Under the pieces are notes generated by a model that was given only the letters and a program-made list of their open reading frames with translations, ran no database searches and was not told where the DNA came from. A stretch of DNA of 64,000 bases. It comes from Ditylenchus dipsaci (Eukaryota > Nematoda > Chromadorea > Rhabditida > Anguinidae). Of the stretch, positions 24,014-36,700 are shown piece by piece (within the stretch, counting starts at the first letter, position 1; each line of letters starts with the position of its first letter). Where the stretch lies: the NCBI GenBank assembly GCA_004194705.1, contig SADC01000344.1, forward strand, positions 62,001 through 126,000, given 5' to 3'. Both the position numbers and the translations under genes were made by a program.

Positions 24014-27000
24014 TAAGAGAGTTAACTGTACACTAATAATTCGGCAAAAACACATGTATTTCCATCCAAAAACATATTTGCGCGTGTCAATAAAAACCAT
24101 ACAATAATTGTTGGGTTTAACGATCCTATTAAAGACCCCTACTATTATTGCGTGAGCAGAGCCAATCAATCCTTTTTCTCGGCTACTACTCTTTTTGCCA
24201 GAGAGCACTTGATGTGTGTGTGTGTGTGGATCTCTCTACCTCCATTTTTTTCGGCCACATGTGAAGAGAAACTTTGATGGAACCATATTTGGTGGGTGGA
24301 AAAAGTTGTTTACCTGTCCTGCAAAATGATTGATGTTTTAGTTCCCTCTCTTTACTACTACTACATCTACCTGTTTGCTTACCTTCTCTTTTAATACTTG
24401 AGAGTAGGTTAGTGCATCAGTTTTATGGCTATGTTCACACCTAATTATTCTTCGATTCACAACCAATGGTCCTTGGTTTCAATTTTTTACATTTATATTA
24501 GTCTGGTATTTTAGCGAAATTTTCAAAGGTCTTTATGCAGAGAACAGAAAGTGCATTATGTGTAATTGTCTTAAAAATACGAAATACGTTATTTCAAGGT
24601 TTGTTCATAATGGCTTTTAATCACGGCTTCCAGATGGTTTGATTAGTCAGATTAGTCAAAAGCTTTGTTATCAATAATAAGGTTTTCTGTGAAAGAAATA
24701 AAAACGAATTTTTTTAATTCTTGTCATAATTTCGCTTAAGCGTCTGACAAGTGTCTGATTTTTTCCGACCTTTTGGCAACCCTGCTCTTTAACGCTGTGT
24801 GTTCGAAAAAATGTAATTCATAGTGATTTCGGGTAGCTATTTAATATTAAAATGTGCAGATATTTGTGCAGAAGCAGGGATCGAGTTGTCATCGCTCAAG
24901 CCCAATCTGGCCTGCGGGAAATTTCAGGTTAGGACGAGCTCAAACATGTTTTACTGTTTCATAGTCTGAATAACATGGCCTAACTTGATTTTATCAACAA
25001 GCAACAGGGCATCAAGGCGAAGAAACACATCTTATTCTAAGTTTTAACGAATAAGCTTTGTCATCGTTATTAGCATATGAAAATAGCTCAGAAATAGTTG
25101 AGCAAGCTTTGACGTGATCTAGATTTTTTAATTGTCTCATTATCTAATAATGAATTCTCGATCTCTCAGAAAATGTTTGTTTAACTATTTTTTTAGGTAA
25201 GCTTTAAAATTGTTCAGACTCTAGACTAGTCCTGTCATTTTTTGCACTTTATAGGGCTGTGTTACTTTTCAATTAGATTTTTTGTTTGCTCTATCGATCA
25301 AAAGTAAGACAAAGGCAATTTAGTTATTTTTCAACTTTTATATTCGCTAACCTCAAAAACAGCTCTTGAAAAAAAATTACTGTGCTCAACATCTTCCTTT
25401 TCACGCATAAATAACCCTTTTCTGTCTCTTTCCATTCCGATACAGTTCTTCATCCCATTAACAATATTTAAAAAAGGTACTTTTTATTATAGTTGTGACT
25501 GGTGTATTTTGAACTGAACACAAAACGCAATTTTGTATTGATCAGAACTTAAATTTTTTGGCTAAGAAATCAACTTTATGCAGAGCTTGGATCTGTAATT
25601 ACTAAAAAAATTGTCCTTATTTGGGACTCCAAACCTTCTTTTTTAGAATTCTACATCAAAATTTTATTTTTCAGCTCTAAAAGAGCAATAGGCACTGAAT
25701 AGAAAAGCATTTTTTTGTTAAAACTCTAAAATGTCCTTACTTTTAGAAAATGTCCTATTTTAAAACTTTTGAGATCCAAGCTCTGGCTTTATGTCCAAAC
25801 TGACTGATATGGAAGATAAATGATAATTACGAAAATCATCCGAATTCTGACCGCAGTTTTTAACTACAGCTATGTAAGACCCTGTCTGTTTCTTGAGTGT
25901 TTTTTTCTATAGTTCAAGTGTTTTTTTAATCGCTTTTTTATATTAATTTCACCAAAAACATGTTTTCTGATGCCAATAGCGTATTCTGTGCCACCACATT
26001 TTTATGCTAAATCAAGTCATCCAGAAACTATTTCTAGTGCAGCTATTCTGCTGTTTTTTAAGTTGCTTTAAAATTTACGTGCCACCAACTTTTTTGTCTT
26101 GTTTGTTTTAAAAATTAAATATTTATTATTGTCTAATTTTAAATTAGCTCAATTTGAAGGATTTTGATTTTTAGGCGACGTATATCGCCAGTTTTGTATT
26201 TTTAACATAATCAATTGTCACTTCTTTTGGTAATATTTTGATGTTTGCGATATCTTTTGAGATAAAAAATATAATATATGATTTTTGGCGCTTGTTTAAT
26301 TCGGGAGGGGGGGGTAGCTGGCTGGTTCAAAAACGCATTTTTACTAAAGTGACTGACTGCTTAGATACCCACAAAAGACTAATAAGATTAATATTTGACA
26401 CATACGTGTGATATTTTCTTAATTTTACTGGCGTAGTCTAAGCCTAACGATTTGCCTAAGCAAAGAAGTTGATTATAAACAAGGCGATTTTATCAATTTT
26501 TCGATTACTGTTCTATAATCGTTCACCGAGGTTTCGATCCTTTTATTTTTGAATCAGCGCCTTTAAATTAGCCATTGTTTTGTTCGCGAATGGCGAGAAA
26601 TGCATTCATTATATTAAATTGCCTCCCGTGACTTACTTTACTAGATGAGAGTAAAACATAGCTAGATTATCTTGAAAAATATTCAAAATTAAAAAGACGC
26701 CCATTCAAAAAAGGATGGGATGGAACAGGACAGGATGGAAACCCTGCCATTTACGGAGTTTCTGTAACATTTCAAACACCCTTGCTAAAATATTTTCTGA
26801 TAGATATTAAAAATCATTTAACCAATTATATAAGGATTCTTACTCTTCCTTCCAAAGGTACAGAAAACTTTATGTAAAACTAAAAAACTAAACCCCCTCA
26901 TTAATACAAGATCGGGGAATCTTTCACAGGAAATACAATATCCTGTAAAAAGTTAACAACATCTATAATGATCCATTAACAGTAAAAACTGCTCGGTTGT

Positions 27001-27713
27001 GTTGTTTTGCAATTTTTCGGAAATTTGAATTTATATGTAAAAGAGCATAACTTTCTTCACCTATGTCACTTTTCAATTTCTTCCGACATTATTATGGAAA
27101 AGATCCAGGACTACATTTTGGTGTGAAAATTTTGAGATACCTGGGGTCACTCAAGGGAACATCGTCGGGTCTTAGCGGGAACAAACTTTTCTGGTGCCGT
27201 TACATAGTGTATTAGAAAAAAGAAGGAAAGGCACATGAAATCTACTTCCTGAAAACTTTTGAAAAGCCTAATTTTTGATTGCAACGTGAGCATGAAACTT
27301 GTCTAAGACACCAGTCAGAATTAAAAAATAATTCATTTATTATACATACCACAGCTAAGTGTATATATTTTGAACACTTAAGGCGGCTCAAGTGTTCCTT
27401 GATTTATTTATTTATCTATTATATCAGCTAAAAGTAGCTCAATTGCCATCTAACTGTGTATGTGCTCAGTTATATTGCAATAAGAGCTTGCGAAACCACT
27501 TCAACCGACTCATTTTAACCCTTTATTTATCCGCAGTGATTAATCCGTCATTTGTTTTTGTTTGTTGTATGCTCTTTTGAACTCGCGTAAGTGGAGCTCA
27601 TGAATATTATATTCTTCACAAACATTGTGTCTGAATTACGCGTTCGAGTTTTGTATTCGATTGCTTATAGTTTACACTTTCAGCTTTTTGTTCAGTGGCG
27701 AAAATGGTCCGAA
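24014..27713. other. 3.7-kb intergenic region upstream of gamma-glutamyltranspeptidase
   Basis: No exon supported by homology. It contains a short (GT)n run at 24212-24227 and a loose inverted repeat 25575-25795 (AGAGCTTGGATCT / AGATCCAAGCTCT). The remainder is AT-rich with many stops in all frames. Confidence 0.5.
27676..27713 (+). promoter_or_regulatory. splice acceptor 5' of the GGT start codon
   Basis: ACACTTTCAG ends about 31 nt before the ATG at 27714, with no evident upstream exon. As with eIF4A3, this may be a trans-splice or 5'UTR-intron acceptor. Confidence 0.4.
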
Positions 27714-30700
27714 TAAGTGGTGCGGCGGCCCACCAAATGGATTCGGGCAATGGAAGGACGGGTCTCCTTCAGACGTATTCTCCCCTAATATTATGCAGAT
27801 GGAAAAGCAGGAGAAGAAAAGAAGCTCGTTAGTCACTTTTATATGAAATGATTTAATATAAAGCGTAAAAAGAAATCAGATTTCGAAAATTGGCAGTGAA
27901 CCAAGAAAAAGCTGTCTTGGTCTCTCATGGCGACTTTTTGGTACGTAAACGTTTGGTACTTTTTCTGCCATTTTTTTTATTTGTGATTTTTTTTAATTCT
28001 GATTTTTCTAGTTTGAGACATACGTTCAGCCGCCCTAATGTGCGCTAGCCTAATTAAAAAAAACAAGCACCAAACAGTCAAAAATAAATAAAATTCAAAA
28101 GGCGCGAATTCAAACTAAATGACACAAAAGTACCAACGGCCATATGTCGATTTTCTGCCCTTTTATCCAATTTTTGCAAAAAATGTCTTGGTTTCCACGA
28201 ATGTTCTTGGCATCTGCTTAGGGCAGGGTAGGTAAGCATAAATTAGGACGGACTTAAACTTGATTTTAAACTTTCTCGTAATTGGAGAAGATCTTTGATT
28301 TCTATTCTGGCTTACTATAAGCCTGAGAACAAGCCACAAAAAGGCAAAGTTGTCGTGTAGAGTTTAAGCTCAATGAAGGTATGCTCAAAATTCAAAAAAA
28401 AATTCAGCAGAGAGGTCAAAAGTTGACGTAAACGTATACTCAAAATTTTGTTATTCACTTTTGCTTTCAGTTTCTTTAAATGGTTTGCTATTGTGGCAGC
28501 TGTGTTGTGCATTATGTTTATGGTAAGTCTTTTATTGAATATTACATTTTGCTGATGTACAGAGTACAGCACTTATTAGTTTGGTAATTCATTTTCCAGA
28601 TTGCCACCATCGGACTGGCAATACTGTTAGGGGTGAAATTGCACCAGATGGATGAAGTAGAAATAGAAGCTCAAAAAGGACGGTTGGCAATGAGGTAAAT
28701 TTCGGTATCACTCCTATTTTTGATAATGCTGAAATTTTTGAGACTGCAACAGCAAGCGTAGGTTAGGCGACTCAGTAGGTGGTGGAGTGCATGAACCACG
28801 AAAGCCCGCTGAACAAATGGGTCTGAACTGGCCAGCTCCAAGTGGCAGTCCTTCACGCACAATACAAACGGGCAGCCATCGCTTCAGACATGGATTGTGC
28901 AGTGAGATTGGCAGGTAGACAATTTCCTTCGGCATTAATAAGCAATGATGATACCTTTTGTATAAGTAGTTTTTAAAAATTCTGCTTTATATAAAAAGAC
29001 CATTTGAAGACCAGTAATTTCTTGGTTCCTGTATTTGCTCAAAATTAAAATTTCGAGTATGGCCCAGCAATTTATTGATTTTTGTTCAGAGACGTTATGT
29101 TAGAAGGTGGCAACTCTGTGAAGCGACTATAGCGTCTTTGTTGTGCATCGGAGTGGTCAATCCTCAGAATTCGGGTATTGGTGGTGGTTTCCTCATGACT
29201 ATCTACAACGCGTATGTCCATCTAACAAATTCCATCCAAAAATATGCGAAACAACCTATTACAGAACTACGCAGAGGTGTACCACCATAGATGCCAGAGA
29301 GACAGCTCCCATGTCCGCAACCTCCGATATGTTCTCCAAGTCACCAAGGATTCGGTACATGGCTACAAAGCCATCGCAACTCCAGGGGAAATCCATGGCT
29401 ACTGGACAGTGTTTACGAAATATGGAAGCGGCAAAGTGACTTGGAACGGCTGCTACAGCCTTCTATAAGGCTGGCTAGAGAAGGATTTCCGGGTCAGTTG
29501 AATATTTTATTACGAAATATGTATAATTGACTTTTTTTCTTTTAGTTTCTTCAAATTTGGCTGTGGTAAGTTTTTTTTGGTTATTAGAGTTGGTGGGAAA
29601 TATAAATTTTCACTGCCTAATTTGGCATGTCCGACATGATGTTCGAAAATTTTCCGGGTAGCCGACTTGACTTAAGACCTGAAACCAATGTTCAAAACTT
29701 AAGTAGCACGAGCGTGAGTACTGGCATGGCAAAAGTTTGCGGGAGACGACCCTAGGATAACTCCGTAGAAAATTCATCTCTACGTCCTCACTACGCAAAA
29801 TAGCATTCTGAAATAGGATTTGTGTTTTGCTTATAAACATATTTTGAAATTCAAACTTACTCTTAAATTTCAAATATTTTTCAGGACAAAAGCATGTGAA
29901 AAAACTCAATATTTAAGAGACATAATCTGTAATTTTGGAAGTTTTTAATAAAACTTTGGCACCGCCATTTTTTCAATTTTTTTTCTACTGTACATGTTAT
30001 ATACCATTCCATGCCAAATTATCGCTGAGCAATTGTGTCGACCTCAACTTATCCCGAAATTTCGAGTTATGTAATTTTGTTTCAACCAAAAAAATAACTC
30101 TTTTTCTTAAAACGGATAGAAGTGGGCTGTTTTGATCACACTTATGCACACATTTGGGCTCATTTTACTCGGCTTGAACCGCTCTACAAGATAGCTGTAA
30201 AAAATGTCATACAGTCAAACCTCTATATAACGCCACCCCAATATAACGCAACCCTCGGTATAACGCCACCCGAACAGGGATCGCTTTGGTCGGCTTTGAC
30301 TAAAATTGAGTCAAATGAACCCTTGATAGAACACCACCTCAATACAACGCCACCTGGAGGCCAGTCCCAAAAGTGGCGTTATCTAATAGCATTTAACTAG
30401 AAACAACGTTATAAGGAGTGCGCATGGTAGATGGAGCTCTGATATTGGGAAGTCAAACAAATTTTTATTAGAAAGCACAGGGGGTCATGTTCAGCATAGT
30501 TGATTTGTATGTGAAGATGCTCTTAATCGCCAAAAAATACTATCAAGTTTTGAATTCCACTCGAGACAACAAGCATTTGAATAGAGACTTCATTTCTTTT
30601 TTGTCTTGAGTGGAGTTCAAATTTGACATTGAACTCTGAGTTGCAAGGGAACTTTTACATACAAATCAACTATTTTGAACACGAATCTGGTGTCAGATAT

Positions 30701-33700
30701 GAAGCTTGTGATCCTGAAAAAATTTGCCTTGGTACCCTTGCGCTTTCTAATTAAAATTCGTCTTACTTCCCAACTTCAGAGCTCCATATACCAAAATTTG
30801 TAATTTTGCTTTAAATTATTAAAAAGTCTGAATTTTTTTTACATAATATGGCAATTTTTACAACCATCTTGTAGAACGGTTCAAGCTGAGTAGAATGAGC
30901 CTGAATTGTGTATAAGTGTGATCAAAAAGCCCACTTCTATTCATTTTGAGAAAAGGGGTCATTTTGATGGTTAAAAAAAATTAATTCACTAAAAATGCCA
31001 GAACTCAAAATTTTTAAGATAAATTGAGGTTGCACCTGAGAACATATTACTCAGTGACAAATTTATAGTCGAAATTTACACAATTCACAATTATCACACA
31101 GGTCACAATTCTCGCCATGCCTTGGTACCCGACTGAATAGCCCGTATACCCGTTTTTTAGCACTATGGACAGGTTCTATGAAAGCACCTGCACCAGAAAA
31201 TTTGCTGACAAGAGAACATATGGTAGAGACGATGCGATTCGGAAAAACCCTATATACCATTCAATAGAGAATTAAAAATGCTTTTGAGACATAAAGATTA
31301 TTTTCTGCGGAAAATTCGATTTTGGGGGTGAAAAATGCGTTTGAAAGTTGAGTAAAATTATTCATATATATCTGATAATACCTAGTGAATGTGTCCTTCG
31401 GTATTTTAGTGGTTAAGCGTTCTGTGCTCGAGTACCCTCTCGAGTTGAACCCGCATGGACGCTATTTTATTTTTTGTTCTATTTCTTTTTTGTTGTGTTT
31501 GTTCGCTTTTTGATCATTGCATAATTTTTATCTCTACTTAAACGATATGATGATAATGCTTTTCAATAAAAAAATGAGAAAAGCACAATTACAGTTCACA
31601 ACGAGCACCTTTTAGCTGGTCATTTATATATGTAGAGCTGTTTTTGTACTTTTCTCATGAAAATCATTAAACCATATCGTTTAAGTAGATATAGAAATTA
31701 TGCAATGATTAACAATCATAAAACACAACTAAAAATAAATAGAACAAAAAGAAATAACAGCGTCCAAGCGGATTCAAACTCGAGAGGGTACTCAAGCGCA
31801 GAACGCTTAACAATTTGAAGCACACAGTCATTAGGGTATTATCAGATATATATGCTGAACAATTTACCTTACTTTCAAACGCATTTTTCACCCCCAAATT
31901 GACTTTTCAGCAGAAAATTATATTGATGTTAAATAAGCATGTTCGATTCTCTATCAAATGGTTTATAGGGTTTTCCGAATCGCAACGTCACTACCATATG
32001 TTCCCTTGTGAGCAGAATTGCCAGCTCCTCGAAAACGATTTTTAGGCAATTTTTAAGTACTCGAAATTAGTACCATGACTCTCGCCCATAATACAAAGAT
32101 GGATTAAAAATTAGTATATTTCATAGGTTCTTCAACAAAAGAGGACGACATTGATGCTAATGAAGACATGAAGTATGAATTTAATAATTTATTTGATATT
32201 TTTGTTCATATTTGGTTTTTCTCTTGTCCAGAAGAACATTTGTTGACCCTCGAACAGGGAGAGTGTATGAAGAGGAGACATTTTGAAAAGAGAAAGGCTG
32301 GCTGAGCTACTTGATGAGCTGGCAGTAGCTCCTGACCCTGGTTAGCGACATTTTGTTAGTTAAAAACATTAACGGCTACAAGTTTTTTCTTCATGAATAC
32401 AACGGCTATTGTTTTTATCGGTCAAGCAAAAATGTCTGATCATTGATGGCGTGCAAAAATCAAATTTCTCTCGGTGATTGGCATGGGCTATGTTTTTTTT
32501 GCCGGGTTAACCTTTCTCAACCCTTTGTTTTGAAAACACTGAAATGCACCACTCAAACTATTTGTCTGTATATTATCCAAGTTGTTTCAGTGCAACTGTT
32601 CTACAAAGGTATTAGTTAACTGAAAATTTGGCTTTCACAATTTCAAAATAAAACGTTGAAGAAGGAATTGCTCAAACCATCGCCGCTGAGATCAAAGATA
32701 ACGGTAAATATTTTTTTACATATATTCAAATAGACGCAATTTTTCAGGTGGTTATGTAACCGTGGAAGATTGAGTGCCTATGAAACTGTGAGTTTTCTCC
32801 TAAAAATACTGGTTTTTAAAGATACGAACTGAAATTACATATCACATAATAGTAGTAATAGCCACATACTGACTCCGCGAAATTGTAGGTGATCCACGAG
32901 ACGCCTTTGGAAAGTGAAGTACTGCCGGACGAGATGGTGATGTGTAAGAACTGATCATACTCGATTTTGTTCTTAAATTCTTACTCCGCTAAATTTCCCT
33001 ACAGGTCCCCCTCCACCATCTTCTTTCACTGTCACTCAAGCTATCATTGGTGTGATGGCTCGTAAGTTTCTAATTATATGACACTGTTCCTCACTAAAAT
33101 TCGCACATTTCCAGAGTTCTATGGCAATAAAAAAGTAGACTTAAACGACCCCTTGGTTTATCACAGACTAATTGAGACTGAGAAATTTGCCTATGCTCAA
33201 AGAACAAAACTAGGGGATTCATCTTTTGTCAAAAATGCCAGGAGTGTTTCCAGAAATATGACTAAACCGTAAGCTTTTTTTAAATTGCAGTTGTCTTGAG
33301 ATGAAATTAAATTTATAAATAATTTGCAGTGCTTTCGCTAAATGGATTGCTTCTTTGATTAAGGACGAGGCACAGCCCATTAACTACTATACCTCGGATT
33401 TGAGTGGCCATGTGCCTGACCATGGCACTCACGTGACTGCTCTTGATCACGAGGGTCATGGCGTTTCTGCTACGAGCACCATTAATTTGCTGTAGGGTTT
33501 AAAATTTTTACGTGATCCATTTTAAAAACTTAACATTTTTAAATTTCTGCCAAAAAAATTTGCATTTTATTAACATTGATAATTGACCATTATTGAAACG
33601 AGTCTAAAAACTGGTAAAACGATAAAATTTGCGGAATTTGAATATTTTGATTTTTCGGACCACAGTGGGGACCAAGAAAATTTTTTAAAAATTTCGAACT

Positions 33701-36700
33701 TTTTCTATGGACATTTTAAATCTGGAACTAATTTGTGCCACCTGGTAGGTCTAGACACACAGCAAATGTATTTATATACATGGAACTTTTTTAGTTTTTT
33801 GGTTACCGTATTTCCTCTAATAGGAGCACCCGCTCTAATAAGCGCACCCCTCATTTTTTGAAAAAGGTGAAAACTGCAATTTTATAAAAAAATTACAAAC
33901 AAAAAGCTCGATTTGTATTCAAAATTATCTCAAAAAAGTTTCTGCGTTGTTCACAAGCTTTGTCTGAGAAACAGTTATGTTTTTTTGGAACGGTCTCAAT
34001 GTTCCCTTGTACTCTTTCTTCTATTGTAATATTCAAATTACAGCATCAAATAGATCTCATCGCTAACTACGGGAGCGGATCTGAAGACGAGAATGAACAA
34101 GTCGTGACGCCGAGAAAACTCAAGTACTATACAGCCGAACTCAAGCTGAAAGTGGTCAAGCATGCGCAAGAGTTCTCAAACCATGCGGCGAGCGAAAAAT
34201 TCGGAGTGGATTGCAAAAAGGTGATAGAGTGGGTAAAACAAGAATCAAAGCTCCATCAAATACAGTAAATTTTCTTCACATTTTTATTTTTCTTTACCAC
34301 CTTATACCGGTATTTGATCATGTCAAGATTTCGGTCGCCAGCCGGGAAGCTGAAGAAGAGACTACAAGGAGGAGGCCGGCCATTTAAAGATCTCGATATT
34401 CAGCTTGCAGCTTGGGTCAGAGAGCGCCGAGCAAAAAAGCTTTGCCTTTCGCATACAATCCTGCAGCATGAGGCAGTTCAAATGTTTAATGCAGAGGAGG
34501 ACAGAGAGCGGTTCGAGGTTTGGATTTTTAAGATTTGGATTTTCCAAAGTTTGGAGTTCAGGGAGCATAGGATGGCTCATGAAATTTTTGCAGCGTCACA
34601 ACTTTCAACTACGTGTTCCAACGACTGTGTGTCAGAAGCCGCCGTCTGATTACGTTCAGAAGATTGTCGACTTTGATGTTTGATTGTTTGAGCTTTTATG
34701 CGGTTATAGAATTGCAATAAAATTGTTAGCTTCACTGGTGTTTACTAAAATTTTCGCTGTGTTGAAAAACAAGCGCACCCGCTCCAATAAGCGCACCTGC
34801 TCTAATAATCGCACCCCCTAGCGGTAGATCGAAAAATAAGCGCACCGGTGCTCCTATTAGAGGAAATACGGTCTGACTTTTCATAGGTGGAATAATTTAT
34901 AGGCTCAGATAGAATTTAACCACCTAATCTGGGAATTTGTCCGCCTTTTTATTAATTTGGCCGCCTTTTTTAAATTTCAAATAAAAAAATATAATTTGGC
35001 AGCCTTTTTTTTTAATTGGCCGCCTTTTTTTCTTGTTACTTTTTTTTTTTCAAATTTTAGCTTTAATTTGATAGTAATTTTGCTCTTAATGATAGCGGAA
35101 ATGAAAGCCCATAATCTTGGCTACGTATTGTATAAAAAATTGCGCACTCATAGGATAAAGTTAGAAAATATAATCAAAAAATGGTTTTCTAAATGGTTTT
35201 TTTTGTAATTTGAATGTTTTTAATTTTGTCTTTCATTAGTTGGTACTTTTCTGTCTATGATAGCAAAGATGAAAGCCCGCAACTTTTGGCTACTCACTGA
35301 TTTGAAAAAATTGTTAACTTGTAAGGTAAAATTAGGAAATTTCATAAAAACCATTTAGCAGGTAAAGGCGAAATAGCCATCTAGGTGTTTTTGATTAGAT
35401 TTTCTAACTTTATCCTATGAGTGCACAATATTTTTATACCAATACATAGCCAAGATTATAGGCTTTCATTTTCGCTATCATTAAGAGCAAAATTACTATC
35501 AAATTAAAGCTAAAATTTGAAAAAGCATGAAGTAACAAGAAAAAAAGGCGGCAATTAAAAAAAAAGGCGGCCAAATTCTATTTTTTATTTGAAATTCAAA
35601 AAAGGCGACCAAATTAACAAAAAGGGCGGCCGAATTCCACATTAGGCGGTACATTTCACTTATAGCCTAATTTATAATAAAATACTGACGTTACTTTTAA
35701 TTTTATTTTTTATCGTAGTGAAAAATCATTTTCATATTTTTTGATTTTCTAGACTAGGTTCGATGAGAGTTTCACCAACGCTAGGTATTATTTGGAATGA
35801 CCAAATGGACGACTTCAGCATGCCTAACATGAGCAATTTCTTTGGTTTTGCGCCTTCACCAGAAAATTTTATATTGCCAAAGAAGAGGCCGATGAGCAGT
35901 ATGTCGCCCATGATTGTAATAACTTGTCTTTGATAATTTGTACACGCTATATAACTTTTTAGGTTTACAACAAAAATAGCGGAAAAGTAAGACATCAAAA
36001 AGCACTAATACAAATTATGACGCTAGTATAGAATAACCACCACCCCCCCCCCAAATCTCACCCTCCCAAAATTGCTGTAACTATTCTTGAAACAACAGGT
36101 TTAGGTTAGCCCTTAGGCTCGGGGGCAGCCCGGCGTACGGAAGTTGTGACTAATAACTGTGCTACGCACTTTTTTCTGGGTCTGGACAAAAATGGGGTGC
36201 TTTTTACTTAAGCTTAAAAAGAAAAATTTTCAGGGGATATTCTACACTAGGGTCCAATTATTATATTTTTAAATTTAAAAATTTACCAATTTTTTAGGTG
36301 AAAATGGTAATTGGTGCATCTGGTGGATCAAGAATCATTTCATCGGTTGCGCAGACAGGTAAATTTATCAAAAAAAATTTCTGTTAAAAAACATGAAAAT
36401 ATATTGTAAATCTTGCAAACAAATTATTTTATTTATAAAATTGTGAGTGCAACCCCTATTAATAATGCTTTATAAATTGCCATGGCTGCAGACGGCAAGT
36501 TCTCTATATTTCAGTCTCGAGAAAATATTTTGTGGATTTATTTATTGCGTTTACTCAACTACCGCAAGAACTGATGTTGTGCTTATTCGATTTTGGGTAC
36601 TTATTCCTTTTACCCCACCCCCAATTTTTGAAAAATGACCCAAAAACACGTCCTAAGCTATTTTTTCTTCTTAACATGATAAGAGAAGCAGTTTCTAATA

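Larger units (their letters stand above)
30020..31050. repeat. foldback element split by two later insertions
   Basis: GAAGTGGGCTGTTTTGATCA near 30119 pairs with TGATCAAAAAGCCCACTTC near 30918, and CGACCTCAACTTATC near 30040 pairs with GATAAATTGAGGTTG near 31018. The right arm continues the left arm once the MITE at 30212 and the foldback at 30425 are removed. Lies in the 2.56-kb GGT intron. Confidence 0.85.

Noticed and set aside
28714..28935. Minus open frames around 28671-28935
   Set aside because: Antisense to GGT exon 4, which has conserved residues and correct splice sites on the plus strand.
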